This document shows, one piece after another, positions 1 to 9,194 of a stretch of DNA of 64,000 bases (position 1 is its first letter; each line of letters begins with the position of its first letter). The position numbers were made by a program, and so were the translations under genes. Location: contig JBJMQS010000019.1 in assembly GCA_045802605.1 (NCBI GenBank), positions 241,634-305,633 of the forward strand, read 5' to 3'. The stretch is from JBJMQS01 sp045802605 (lineage in GTDB: Bacteria > Planctomycetota > Planctomycetia > Gemmatales > Gemmataceae). The notes beneath the pieces are model-generated. The model did no database searches, was not told the origin of the DNA, and saw only the letters and a list, made by a program, of their open reading frames with translations.

Positions 1-21
1 GGGGGGTTGAAGCACGCGACA

Positions 22-3000
22 TCACGGCCCCGCCCCAATCCGCTCCCGAAACGCCAAGTAATCCGTCTGATCCACATCGCCACTCGCATCAAAGTCAAAC
101 ACCATACTCGGCCCACCGGCTAACGCATTGCGAAACACCAGATAATCCGTCTGATCCGCCGTCCCATCGCCATTAGTGTCGCCGAATAACCGATAGAACT
201 TATTCGCCGTCGTCCCATTCACCACATAATCGCCACCCGCAATGCCATCATTGTTGCCGTCCAGCGCAACGCCGTTCGCGTTAGTCACTTGCGCGGCGCC
301 GATGATGAGGTTGTAAAGCCCGTCGACCAAGGACCCGCCGGATTGACTAAGCGATCCGGAAAATGTGATCGTAACCGCGCTCGCCAGTCCGCTCCCCGGT
401 GTTGCCGCGAGCGTTACATCGCCGACTGTACCGTTGGTGCCAGTACGATGGACCGTAAACGCACTCGCGACACCTCCCATGAAATTCATGGGCTGGGAAA
501 ATGTCACGACGATGCGCTTGACCATAGAGCGCTCATTTGTCCCGTCGCCGAAAACAACGGAGGAAACCGTTGGCGGATTCGGGATATAGGCGACAGCGCC
601 AATGTCATTGCCGCGCGGGAATCCTGGGCCGCGCTGGTCGTAATTCAGCGTCCCCGGGTCGCCGGCGCCGATAGCGGTGCTACCGGCCTGCAGCGTCCGA
701 GTTTGTGTCGGTCCACCGTAGTTTCCGAGGGGATTGAGTTTGGCGTCGAGAGGTGTGCCACTGGTGCCGGTGATGTTGTTGCTACCAGTAAGCGTGAAGC
801 TACCCGTGTTGCCCACGCCAATGAGATTATTATTGCCGTCGAGTTTGCCCGCGGTCGAGAAATTGACGTCCGGCCCACCCGTCGTCGCTGTGTTGCCGGC
901 GACAATCGTGCTGGTGAACTGAATGATGCTGGTGCTGTAGACTTTGGCAATGCCTCCGCCGGTAGACGCGACATTGCCAGCAATGGTCGAGTTGGAAATC
1001 ATGACGGTGGCGGGCGTTGAGATCACTGAGATGCCACCGCCCGGACTACCGGTGGCGGTGTTATTCGAAATGGTGCTGTTGACAATCGTCACGCCGCTGA
1101 ATCCGGTCGAATCGGCCGATGGCGCTCCATACCAGTAAACGCCGCCGCCGCCGGGGTCGGTAGCGCCCGTATACACGGTATTGGAAATGTTGCCGGAAAT
1201 GGTGCTCGAATCCATGTACAGGCTTCCGCCGCTGTAAAAGTAAATACCGCCACCATTCGAGACGGACTGATTCCCCGAGACGGTCGAACGGTTCAGTCGG
1301 AGGTGAGTGTCGGTTCTCAAGTAGATGCCGCCACCGTGGCCACCGCTCGTCGTATTGCTGGAAATTCTGGAGTTCGTGACCGTAAGGTTCCCAGTGATCA
1401 CCGCGACGCCGCCACCGGAGCTGGCCCCGGAGTTTTTGGAAATGATCATGTCATTCAAGGTCAGATTGCCCGTGGTAGTGATGATCGCACCGCCAGTGCC
1501 GGAGGTGCTGCCGCCGGCCAAGGTCAGCCCCGAGATGAACACGTCCCCCGACGCCGACTCGTTGAAAATGCGCCGGACTCCGCCGGCGGTAATCGTCAAC
1601 TTGCCGGACCCTGGCCCATTGATGGTCACCGCGTCCGTAATCGCATACTCAGTTCCGGTCATGGTCAGCGTGCCGGTGACAGAGCCGGCGAAATTGATCG
1701 TATCCGGCGCGCCTACGCTTGTATTCGTGAGGCGGATCGCTTCCCGAAGGCTCAAATTGCCGGCGGTTGTGATACCGTCATCGACGTCGGTATTCACATC
1801 CACCAAATAAGTCGCTCCCACGCTGAATGTGCCGATCGCGCCCGCCGCGACAAAGAGCGTCGTTCCGCTGTCACCGTTATCGGACACCTGATTGGCCACC
1901 ATCCTGACGGTGTAAACGCCGCTGTCGCCGGTGTCCCACGTCCCGCCCGGCACCCCGATGGTGTAAGTCACCGTCGCCGACGCCGCGGTTGAATTGTTGA
2001 TCGTAAAGCTGGAAGCGTTGACGGGTCCGAAGCTGGGACCAGACACGGTGACATTCGAGTTGGCGATCGTGCTCGTCAGAATTTGGGCATTGTCGGTATA
2101 GACCACCGTAAATTGATAGGTCGATTGTCCGCTTTGTGCGCTGCCGACTGCCGGCGCGGACGTCAATTTCGCTTGTGGATTCGAGGTCACGCCTTCGAAT
2201 GCGCCGATGTCCAGTGCGCCATTGACCACACGGGGATAGCCCGGGCCGCGCTGGTCGTATGCCAACGCCGCGCTGCCGCCCACATTGAGGGCCGGGCTCC
2301 CCGGCTTTAACGCCTGCGTCCGCGTCTTCCCGCCGTTGTTGGCCAAGATGTCTAACATTGGATCGATAGGCGACACCGTCGTGCCCAACTGATTTTTAGT
2401 TCCGGCAAAGGTCGAACCGTTGGCATCGCCAATCAGGTTGTAGCTGCCCGTTACAGCCACCGCTTGAGAAAAATCATTCTTCGCCGCAGTGGTGGCGATA
2501 TTGCCAGCGATAATCGTGTGATCCAAATTGATATCGGAGACGTATGAGTTGGCGTAAATCCCGCCCCCGCTGGTCGCGCTGTTCCCTGTAATCGTGGAAT
2601 TTTTGATGGTATAGTTCGAAACATGTAATTCGTAGAAATACAGCCCTCCGCCTGTGCCGCTGGCAGTGTTTCCCGTCACCGTTGAGTTCACAATCGTGCA
2701 ATTCCCGTCGAAGCGGAAGTAGAGAGCACCGCCGTGCGAATCTGACTTGTTACCGCTCAGAAGCGAGCTGGTGATCCTCACCACCGGTGCACCGGTGGTG
2801 TGCTGATTGCTAAACACGCCGCCGGTGCCGCCCGCACTGTTGCCGGAAATGTCCGAACCCACGATGTCGAGTTCACCCTTGTTGTTGGACATGTAGAACG
2901 CGCCGCCATGGGTCGATGCCGTATTGCCCGTGACAAGGCAGTCCGTGACTGTTACGGTCGACTCGCCAAAGTTGATGGCTCCCCCGGTCCCCGTGGCACT

Positions 3001-3408
3001 GCCGCCTTTCAAGGTGATGCTGGCAATACTCAACGATCCACCAGTCACATTAAAGAGCCGGCCCGTGTTGTTGCCGTTGATCGTTAGGTTGTTTTTGCCA
3101 GAGCCGTTGATGACGACCGAGTCGCTGATCGTGAATTCGGAGGTCAGCGTGATGCTGGAGTTGGCGGGCAAATTGAACGAGATCGCGTCCAGCACAGTGG
3201 CGCTGGCGTTCGATTGGTTGACCGCCTCGCGCAAACTCAGTTGCCCGGTGCCATAATTCGAGTCGTCAATGTCCGACAAGTTGTCCACCACGTAGGCGGC
3301 CGGGACGCACTTCGATTCCAACGCGGTGAGAAAAAGTCGGCGACGAAACGAACGACCCCTGGTGGGGCCTCTTTGGCGCAAAGCGCAACCCCACGAAAAT
3401 GACGACAT
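22..3408 (-). CDS. Giant secreted beta-helix protein with two CSLREA-type halves and a C-terminal dockerin
   Basis: 1128 residues. The ATG is preceded by a TGAGG ribosome site. The N-terminus has an arginine-rich run (FRRRLFL) followed by LTALESKCVPA, resembling a planctomycete LExR-type export leader. Two homologous halves follow, each starting with LSLREA (about residues 57-62 and 551-556), then Gly/Thr/Asn-rich parallel beta-helix repeats, then a YDQRGPG(Y/F)PR segment typical of choice-of-anchor Q proteins. An Ig-like stretch sits between them (about 410-530). The last 50 residues hold two calcium-loop motifs, GDTNGDGTADQTDY and FDFDASGDVDQTDY, as in type I dockerins. A cell-surface or extracellular role is inferred; the ligand is unknown. 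The C-terminal 180 residues resemble those of the partial giant protein at the right edge. Confidence 0.85.
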   Translation of the reverse strand: MSSFSWGCALRQRGPTRGRSFRRRLFLTALESKCVPAAYVVDNLSDIDDSNYGTGQLSLREAVNQSNASATVLDAISFNLPANSSITLTSEFTISDSVVINGSGKNNLTINGNNTGRLFNVTGGSLSIASITLKGGSATGTGGAINFGESTVTVTDCLVTGNTASTHGGAFYMSNNKGELDIVGSDISGNSAGGTGGVFSNQHTTGAPVVRITSSLLSGNKSDSHGGALYFRFDGNCTIVNSTVTGNTASGTGGGLYFYELHVSNYTIKNSTITGNSATSGGGIYANSYVSDINLDHTIIAGNIATTAAKNDFSQAVAVTGSYNLIGDANGSTFAGTKNQLGTTVSPIDPMLDILANNGGKTRTQALKPGSPALNVGGSAALAYDQRGPGYPRVVNGALDIGAFEGVTSNPQAKLTSAPAVGSAQSGQSTYQFTVVYTDNAQILTSTIANSNVTVSGPSFGPVNASSFTINNSTAASATVTYTIGVPGGTWDTGDSGVYTVRMVANQVSDNGDSGTTLFVAAGAIGTFSVGATYLVDVNTDVDDGITTAGNLSLREAIRLTNTSVGAPDTINFAGSVTGTLTMTGTEYAITDAVTINGPGSGKLTITAGGVRRIFNESASGDVFISGLTLAGGSTSGTGGAIITTTGNLTLNDMIISKNSGASSGGGVAVITGNLTVTNSRISSNTTSGGHGGGIYLRTDTHLRLNRSTVSGNQSVSNGGGIYFYSGGSLYMDSSTISGNISNTVYTGATDPGGGGVYWYGAPSADSTGFSGVTIVNSTISNNTATGSPGGGISVISTPATVMISNSTIAGNVASTGGGIAKVYSTSIIQFTSTIVAGNTATTGGPDVNFSTAGKLDGNNNLIGVGNTGSFTLTGSNNITGTSGTPLDAKLNPLGNYGGPTQTRTLQAGSTAIGAGDPGTLNYDQRGPGFPRGNDIGAVAYIPNPPTVSSVVFGDGTNERSMVKRIVVTFSQPMNFMGGVASAFTVHRTGTNGTVGDVTLAATPGSGLASAVTITFSGSLSQSGGSLVDGLYNLIIGAAQVTNANGVALDGNNDGIAGGDYVVNGTTANKFYRLFGDTNGDGTADQTDYLVFRNALAGGPSMVFDFDASGDVDQTDYLAFRERIGAGP

Positions 3409-3547
3409 GACGAAAACCTCAGCCCGGGATGAAAGGCGAATAACATAAATGATGCCTCAAGACCCTAAGACACGAATCATACCGAAAACCGGACACCGGA
3501 TTACGAAAAATGCTATTTATGCAGGGCGCCGAACCGCCAAGTCGCCA

Positions 3548-3601
3548 GGAATCTCTTATCCTCGTTCCCAATCTCCGTTTGAGACGAGAATAAGAGATTC
3601 C
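3548..3601. repeat. Inverted repeat in the upstream region of the giant protein
   Basis: Arms of 18 bases (3548-3565 and 3584-3601) pair with one mismatch (GGAATCTCTTAT... against ...ATAAGAGATTCC) around an 18-base loop. It lies about 140 bases upstream of the giant protein start, so it is not that gene's terminator. It could be a mobile palindromic element or a regulatory structure. Confidence 0.7.
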
Positions 3602-3868
3602 GCGCTCCAGCGAGCGGCGATCCGGTGAATGAAAAAGCCCGACATTTTTCTTTGACATTGACCGCAAAATATGAATAACTTCATTGGCCGCATTCGCGCG
3701 GCTTCACTTCGCTCGCCCGGTACCACGAGTGATCACGTTCCAACCAAACATCGGCACGGTCGAGCGCGTCTTAGCCATCGTCGATGAATTGCTCCAAACC
3801 GGAAACTGGCAACTGGGCTTTGCTACTTCCAGGGAGCAATGAAACACATTTACGGTGAGTGACTCCCG

Positions 3869-3923
3869 CGTTTTTGTAGCTGGCCTCGGCGAGGCCGGCT
3901 CACAGACGTCAGCTACAAAAACG
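3869..3923. repeat. Inverted repeat, GTAGCTG family, copy 1
   Basis: Outer arms CGTTTTTGTAGCTG and CAGCTACAAAAACG pair perfectly (3869-3882 with 3910-3923); an inner GGCCTCGGCGAGGCC palindrome forms a second stem. The same GTAGCTGG...GGCC...CTCACAGA...CAGCTAC layout recurs at 32751-32800 between rplD and rplW. Confidence 0.75.
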
Positions 3924-4350
3924 GGGAGCCGTGCCCACCTAAGGAGGTTTTGCTCAGCAGTGTCTGGGGTGATGCGGGCGCACAACTGTTCGCCCAATTG
4001 CGGTCGTCGCAGACGAACACCACCACTACCACCACCGCAAGCGACGACCGGGCGGCCAATTCCACTGCTCGCCCGGAGTGCCGCCCTTAACAAGGCGGCG
4101 AGCTTCGTCAACTTCCACAAAGAGGCGTGAGAGGAGCATGCGCTCCCGCTCAGCGAGGAAGATTCACCAACAACAACTCAAACGCCCACTTCGTCCGCAT
4201 CATCCCAGGCACCGCTGCGCGCGCACAAATGCGCGGACGTTTTCAGCATTAAAAGGGTGTTCTGCTCTAATGTTGCCCATTCACCAAGCTTTTACAGCCA
4301 ACCGTTTGCACCAAGACATTGGTGATTCCCTGAGCATTGTCGCTCGGGAC

Positions 4351-5010
4351 TCACCAAGGCTTTTCCATCAGCGCGACGATTTGCACGGCGAGGCGATTGG
4401 CGTTCATCTGCTCGGCGGTGGTCAGGGACTGGCCGATTTCTGGGATGAAGGTGCCGGTGGACGTGACGAGGACCGGTTTCGGAACGATCGGGCCGGAGGG
4501 CGGGATCGGCAGAGTGTCTTGCGTTTGCAGGCCGGCGTTCGGTACGCCGCCGGCGCCCGGAGCGAGGTCCGGGAGTGGGCCGAACGCGGGGCCGCCCATC
4601 GTTTTGGGCCGGGGCTGCGAGAGGATCTCGCCGGAGCGCAGGTCTTTCCAGACGATGCCCACCGTCAACACGGTTTCCGTTTCGCGCTGCTCGTTGAGTT
4701 GGTTGCGATTGAGAATGTTCTTGGTGAAATTCACGATCGTGCCGCGCAGCTCAGTATCCGCCCCGTTCGGATCATCGACCACCTTAAACGGCGTCTTGGA
4801 TTCGATCTCGCGAATCACGGCGCGAGTGACATCGAACTCCAGCCCGCGGCGAAATGTCTTGTTCTCGAAGATCGGGACGTAGACCGTCTTGATGCACTCG
4901 TCGTAGTTCGGCTGCGTCGTGTAGCCGAGCAACGAGAAATGCCCGCGCGAGGTGCAGCCCGCACCGGCGAGGCAAAAGAGAACCGAGATGGCGACACTCA
5001 ACCGTCGCAT
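4351..5010 (-). CDS. lptE: LptE-like LPS-assembly lipoprotein
   Basis: About 219 residues. The start MRRLSV is chosen over an upstream in-frame ATG because it gives a clean lipoprotein signal with lipobox LAGAGC. The mature part carries the pattern of LptE/RlpB homologues: YTTQPNYDECIKTVYVPIF, then REIESKTPFKVV, then a Gly- and Pro-rich C-terminal half with a 'TSTGTFIPEIGQSL' stretch. LptE helps LptD insert lipopolysaccharide into the outer membrane. The start overlaps the stop of the upstream TPR lipoprotein by one base (TGATG), so the two are translationally coupled. Assignment rests on remembered family pattern and context; the C-terminal Pro/Gly extension is unusual. Confidence 0.7.
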   Translation of the reverse strand: MRRLSVAISVLFCLAGAGCTSRGHFSLLGYTTQPNYDECIKTVYVPIFENKTFRRGLEFDVTRAVIREIESKTPFKVVDDPNGADTELRGTIVNFTKNILNRNQLNEQRETETVLTVGIVWKDLRSGEILSQPRPKTMGGPAFGPLPDLAPGAGGVPNAGLQTQDTLPIPPSGPIVPKPVLVTSTGTFIPEIGQSLTTAEQMNANRLAVQIVALMEKPW

Positions 5011-6194
5011 CACGGCCCTCCTGGCCGACCGGTCATGGGTGGCGGCGGCGAGGCCGCAGCAGGAGTACCGCCCTTGGTGAACAGCCCTTCCCACTTGTTG
5101 AACAGTTCCGCGATCTGGTCGCGCTCGGCCTTGGTGTACTTGCCGGCGTCCACGTCGCGCTTGATCTCTTGCAGTTTAGTCTCCGCCATCGGGGCGAACC
5201 GCGTCGTGGGATACGTGCGGCGAACGATTTCGAACGTGTAGAACGCTGCCCCGGCGTGGCCGGTGCGCAGATAGAAGTCGGCGGTGTTGTAGTCCTTCTC
5301 GGCCTGTTGCAGATTGATGCTGGCCATCTGCTTGGTCAGGAAGGTATTCTTCTCCGAAGCCAATTCGGGATAACTGCGGACTGCCATGTCAATCATGAGT
5401 CGTGCCTCCGCCACCTTGCGTGCGTCATAGTCTGAGCCACCCGTGCTCATGTGCTTGCTGAGAATCGCCAACTCGATCGCCTGCGGGGCGAGCGGGCTAT
5501 TCGGGTGCTGCTCGACGATCATGGAGTAGTAGTAATCGGCTTCCTTGTAGTCTTCGCGATAGAACTTCACCCCGCCGGCCAGGAACAGCGCCTTGTCGGC
5601 GAGCGGCCCACCAATGTCGTTGAGGTGCACTTGCTCAAGCGCTTGCATCGCTCGGCCTTCGAGATCGAAGAACGGCTTTTGTTTGTCGAAATGCACGACG
5701 GGCGTGATGACCATCATGCGTTTGCCTTCGCGCTTCTCTTTGTCGGCTTCTTTCTCGGCGCGGATGTCGTCGAGCCAATAGTTGGCGATGTCGAACATCC
5801 GGCGAACCGACTGAGCGCGATACGTCCCGTTGGGGAAATCGATCAACATCTTGTGATAGGTGTCGCAAGCCTTCGGGAACTTGTCCTGCTTGTAGAGACA
5901 CTCCGCCTCGTAGAACCGGGCCTCTTCAGCCACGGGTGGCGGGTTCTTTTGATTCTCGGCGATCTTGTGGTAGGCCGACTCAGCCTGAGAGATCTTCTCT
6001 TCGCGGTACAAGTTGTGAGCGGCCGCCAGTTCCGGCGAAAGTTCGCTTGGGGCCGCGGTCACCATGCCAGTCCGCAAAATGACCGAGTCACCCACGGGGC
6101 GCGGGCTCGGCTCCCAGATGTAATCCTTCAGCGCGCAGCCAGGTGCGAGCACTAGGAGTAGCGTCGCAAATCGGGCCCAGCGATCGGCCGGCAT
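5010..6194 (-). CDS. BamD-like tetratricopeptide outer-membrane lipoprotein
   Basis: 394 residues with a short signal and lipobox LAPGC near residue 20. Several TPR-type helices are visible: about 60-130 (AHNLYREEKISQAESAYHKI, then YKQDKFPKACDTYHKM) and 195-330 (KFYREDYKEADYYYSMIVE, then YLRTGHAGAAFYTFEIV). This matches the YfiO/BamD group that forms part of the beta-barrel assembly machine, though it is longer than E. coli BamD (about 245) and ends in a Pro/Gly-rich tail. It is coupled to the lptE-like gene, consistent with an outer-membrane biogenesis role. Confidence 0.7.
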   Translation of the reverse strand: MPADRWARFATLLLVLAPGCALKDYIWEPSPRPVGDSVILRTGMVTAAPSELSPELAAAHNLYREEKISQAESAYHKIAENQKNPPPVAEEARFYEAECLYKQDKFPKACDTYHKMLIDFPNGTYRAQSVRRMFDIANYWLDDIRAEKEADKEKREGKRMMVITPVVHFDKQKPFFDLEGRAMQALEQVHLNDIGGPLADKALFLAGGVKFYREDYKEADYYYSMIVEQHPNSPLAPQAIELAILSKHMSTGGSDYDARKVAEARLMIDMAVRSYPELASEKNTFLTKQMASINLQQAEKDYNTADFYLRTGHAGAAFYTFEIVRRTYPTTRFAPMAETKLQEIKRDVDAGKYTKAERDQIAELFNKWEGLFTKGGTPAAASPPPPMTGRPGGP

Positions 6195-6213
6195 GTCGAT
6201 CCCCTCGATCGCC

Positions 6214-6951
6214 TCAGCCGCTGAGGTACGGCAACAACTTCGGTCGTTTGCCCAGGCGATAACTGATGTACTGTCCGAGCAGTTGCCGCAGCGTCGTTCG
6301 GAGGCCGCTTGGTCGCTCGATGCGCCAGGCGGCCGCGTCGTCCTGCAACTCCTGCAAAGCTAGCCGCACCGCTGGGCTCAGCGGGCGGGCGTCGCGCGTC
6401 TGCGCTCGGCACCCGGAACAAACCACGCCACCGGCCGCGGCACTGAAAGCCACTCCCGACGGCGCGGACTGCCCGCAAACCGCGCAGTCACGCAAGGCGG
6501 GGCTATATCCAAGTTCGCCGAGCAATGTCAACTCGAATGCCATCATCCGCTGGCCGGTCAAAGCCCCTAGTCCACCTAATTCACGCAAGGTTGTTAGTGC
6601 GGCATCAAAAAGACTGGGGTGGGGATCGTAATCCTCGGTCCATTCCGACAGAAGTTCGGCAATGTAATAGCCGCCGTAGAGTGCGGGCAAATCGGTTGTC
6701 AAACGAAGGAACCGCTCCGCCACGCGCGCCTCGGTCAACAAATCGAGGCCGCCGGAGGATTTGCGAATGAAGACGATGTCCACCACGTTGAGCAGATCGA
6801 GCGCGGATTCGAAATTGGATTTGAGCCGGCGGCCCCCCTTGGCCAAGACGCGCAGCCGGCCCAGCTCGCGCGACCAGAGCGTGGCGATCCGGCTGGTTTC
6901 CGACCAGTCGGTCATTCGCAACACCAGCGCTTGCGCTCGCTCCGGAGGCAC
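6214..6951 (-). CDS. recO: DNA repair protein RecO
   Basis: 245 residues when started at GTG 6951, directly after the ybeY stop (6953); the frame stays open upstream into ybeY, but that part is out-of-family. The N-terminal OB-fold pattern is clear (ALVLRMTDWSETSRIATLWS, then GRLRVLAKGGRR). The central helical part contains a four-cysteine zinc site (CAVCG...CSGC). RecO loads RecA onto SSB-coated single-strand DNA together with RecR. Tight packing with ybeY and the outer-membrane genes suggests one transcript. Confidence 0.9.
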   Translation of the reverse strand: MPPERAQALVLRMTDWSETSRIATLWSRELGRLRVLAKGGRRLKSNFESALDLLNVVDIVFIRKSSGGLDLLTEARVAERFLRLTTDLPALYGGYYIAELLSEWTEDYDPHPSLFDAALTTLRELGGLGALTGQRMMAFELTLLGELGYSPALRDCAVCGQSAPSGVAFSAAAGGVVCSGCRAQTRDARPLSPAVRLALQELQDDAAAWRIERPSGLRTTLRQLLGQYISYRLGKRPKLLPYLSG

Positions 6952-6952
6952 G

Positions 6953-7396
6953 TTACTTTTCCGCGATGTCGGGCAGACCGAGTTGCTGCAAGTAATGCCG
7001 CTCGCGCTTACGCATGTCGCGCTCGGCCGCCGCGGTCTTGTCATCGTAACCGCACAGATGCAACAGGCCGTGGATGACGTACAGCGTCAGCTCGGCTTTC
7101 TCGTCGTGGCCACGTTCACTGGCCGTGCGGCGGGCGACTTCGGCACCGATGACGAGTTCACCTTCGAGAGTCTTCGCGCCGGGCCCCGAGAGGGGAAACG
7201 AAATCACGTCCGTCGGTTCATCGTGATCGAGAAACTGCTTGTTGAGCCGATGAATGGTCGCGTCGTTCACAAACGCCAGGCTGATCGCGGCACTGGAAAT
7301 GTTCTCGCCCTCCAGCACCGCTTTGGCCGCCTCGCGCATCGCGCCGCGGTCGATCAGGACGATCTTCTGAGGGATTGCGACCTTGATTTTGAACAT
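6953..7396 (-). CDS. ybeY: Endoribonuclease YbeY, rRNA maturation factor
   Basis: 147 residues. It shows the YbeY hallmarks LNKQFLDHDEPTDVISFPL and the metal site HGLLHLCGYDD (about residues 109-119). Two histidines of the usual H-x3-H-x5-H are present and the third position is Asp, a variant I believe occurs in other members. YbeY takes part in 16S rRNA 3' end processing and ribosome quality control. First gene of the leftward run ybeY-recO-bamD-lptE. Confidence 0.92.
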   Translation of the reverse strand: MFKIKVAIPQKIVLIDRGAMREAAKAVLEGENISSAAISLAFVNDATIHRLNKQFLDHDEPTDVISFPLSGPGAKTLEGELVIGAEVARRTASERGHDEKAELTLYVIHGLLHLCGYDDKTAAAERDMRKRERHYLQQLGLPDIAEK

Positions 7397-7508
7397 GTTG
7401 AGTTTCTACGGGTCATTGCGTCAATATTCAGCCGCCGGGCGTGCGGGTTGACTCTTCGGCCTGCGTGCCGAAAATCCAGCGTAGCTAGGAACATATCGAG
7501 GATCGCAC

Positions 7509-9194
7509 ATGGCCGCTTGTTGTCCGCTGGCAAAATGGTCGCTCCGGGGTCTTTTCGCGGCCATCATGACGGCCGCTGTATTCATCGCCAGCCCGGCGAA
7601 GTCACAGGATGCGCCCGAGAAAGGCGCCCTCAGCAAGGTGCCGGCCGATGCGCTCGGATTTTGCCACATCAAAGCAACCGATGTATGGAAAACGGAGATG
7701 TTCGCCGGCGTGCGCGAGCTTTTCCAGAAAGCCGGCTCGCCCGCGCTGCAAGCCTTCAACAAGCGATTCGCTCCGAGTTTGGCCAACCTCGATTCGATCT
7801 GCCTATACATGACCGCGCCGGAGGAGGAGAAGCCGCCGGTGCCGGGAGTCGTGTTGAGCTTCACCGAGACCTTCGACCCGGCCAAGACGATCAAAGCGCT
7901 GTTGCCCAATGGGGAATCGACCGCCCACTTCAGCCAAAAGTACACGGTCGATCGCAAGCTCGATGTTGCAATTCGCGTGCTCGATTCCAAAACGCTTTTG
8001 GTCAGCCGCGTCGAAGGCATGCCGATCTTGCTGAGCAAGGAGATCGGAACTGACGGGCCTCTGAAGCGACATTTCAAGATGGCCGCTGGCAAGATGATCT
8101 ACGCAGCCGTGAATGTCCAAGCGCTACCGCGAGATGTAATCGACAACATTCCCGAACCGTTCGATCAACTGACCAAAGCTCAGGAGCTAACTCTCACCGG
8201 CAGTTTGGGGAAGGAACTGACACTCGCGCTGCGATTGCAATTTATCGACGAAACGTCGGCGAAGGCCGCAAACACACTAGTGCGCGAAGGCATCAAAGCA
8301 GCTCGCGACCGGCTCACGCAGCAGATCAACGATCTAGAGAAAAAGGTCCTGGCGCTGCCGGAAGGGAAAACCGACAAGCTCGAAGCCGTGCCCGATGCCG
8401 TGACTGATCTTTTCAACCTGGCGATGCTGCGGTCGATCGATGCGACAATCAAAGCCATCCCGATCCAACAAAGCGGTAATGCGCTGTCGGCAGAATATAC
8501 GCTTGATCCCACCAGTCCACGGTTCGCACTCTATTCGAGCGGGACGCTCGCTAGCCTGATGCTCCCGACGATCCAAAACGCGAAAGACGCGACCGTCCGC
8601 GTGAAGAGCCAGAACAACCTCAAGCAACTGGCGCAGGGCATGCTCGCGTATCACGAAGCGGAAGGCAACATGCCGCCGGCGATCTTTGGCAAAGACGGCA
8701 AGAAGCCGATCTTGAGTTGGCGCGTCGCCATCTTGCCGCATATTGGGCAGAAGGCTCTCTATCAACAGTTCAAGCTCGATGAAGCATGGGACAGCGAACA
8801 TAACAAGAAGCTCGTCGCGAAGATGCCGGACATATTCATCGACTCTGAGGCCCCCCCGAACAAGGAGCCGGGCCAAACTCATTACCAGGTGTTTGTCGGC
8901 AAAACCGCCGGCTTCGTGATGCACAAGGATGGCGTGCAGATCTCGGACATCGCCGACGGCACCTCGAACACCATCATGATTGCCACCGCCACCAGCCCGG
9001 TGACCTGGACCAAACCGGAAGATCTCGCTTATGAGCCCGGCAAGCCGTTGCCGAAGCTTGGCTTCGGCGGCAAGCCGATCAACGTAGCGTTCTTCGATGG
9101 CTCGGTCAAAGCGATCAAGCCCAAGGTATCTGAGCAAACGATGCGGGCATTGATAACTCGCTCGGGTGGCGAACTCATCAGTGAAGACTATTAA
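7509..9194 (+). CDS. Secreted DUF1559-domain protein
   Basis: 561 residues; GAGGA lies 7 bases before the ATG. A signal peptide covers about residues 10-32 (LFAAIMTAAVFIASPA). The middle (40-340) is unassigned. The C-terminal 210 residues carry the planctomycete DUF1559 pattern: SQNNLKQLAQGMLAYHEA, LSWRVAILPHIGQKALY, DGTSNTIMI and a closing VAFFDGSVK. Most DUF1559 proteins are pseudopilin-like with an N-terminal methylation site; here the domain is at the C-terminus behind a long extracytoplasmic region and no prepilin motif is seen. Function unknown. Confidence 0.88.
   Translation: MAACCPLAKWSLRGLFAAIMTAAVFIASPAKSQDAPEKGALSKVPADALGFCHIKATDVWKTEMFAGVRELFQKAGSPALQAFNKRFAPSLANLDSICLYMTAPEEEKPPVPGVVLSFTETFDPAKTIKALLPNGESTAHFSQKYTVDRKLDVAIRVLDSKTLLVSRVEGMPILLSKEIGTDGPLKRHFKMAAGKMIYAAVNVQALPRDVIDNIPEPFDQLTKAQELTLTGSLGKELTLALRLQFIDETSAKAANTLVREGIKAARDRLTQQINDLEKKVLALPEGKTDKLEAVPDAVTDLFNLAMLRSIDATIKAIPIQQSGNALSAEYTLDPTSPRFALYSSGTLASLMLPTIQNAKDATVRVKSQNNLKQLAQGMLAYHEAEGNMPPAIFGKDGKKPILSWRVAILPHIGQKALYQQFKLDEAWDSEHNKKLVAKMPDIFIDSEAPPNKEPGQTHYQVFVGKTAGFVMHKDGVQISDIADGTSNTIMIATATSPVTWTKPEDLAYEPGKPLPKLGFGGKPINVAFFDGSVKAIKPKVSEQTMRALITRSGGELISEDY

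Larger units (their letters stand above)
3409..4350. other. Long gap without a convincing gene
   Basis: About 940 bases between the giant protein and the lptE-like gene. It holds two inverted repeats (annotated separately). Short open stretches on the + strand (around 3730-3840 and 3940-4130) show some codon-like bias but are broken by stops and match nothing I recognise. They may be remnants of a decayed gene. The left end must contain the promoter for the giant protein; I could not pick one confidently. Confidence 0.5.

Noticed and set aside
4078..5241. 387-codon + strand open frame across the lptE-like gene
   Set aside because: Opposite strand shows a lipobox, LptE pattern and coupled start/stop; the + frame is arginine-rich and lacks any motif.
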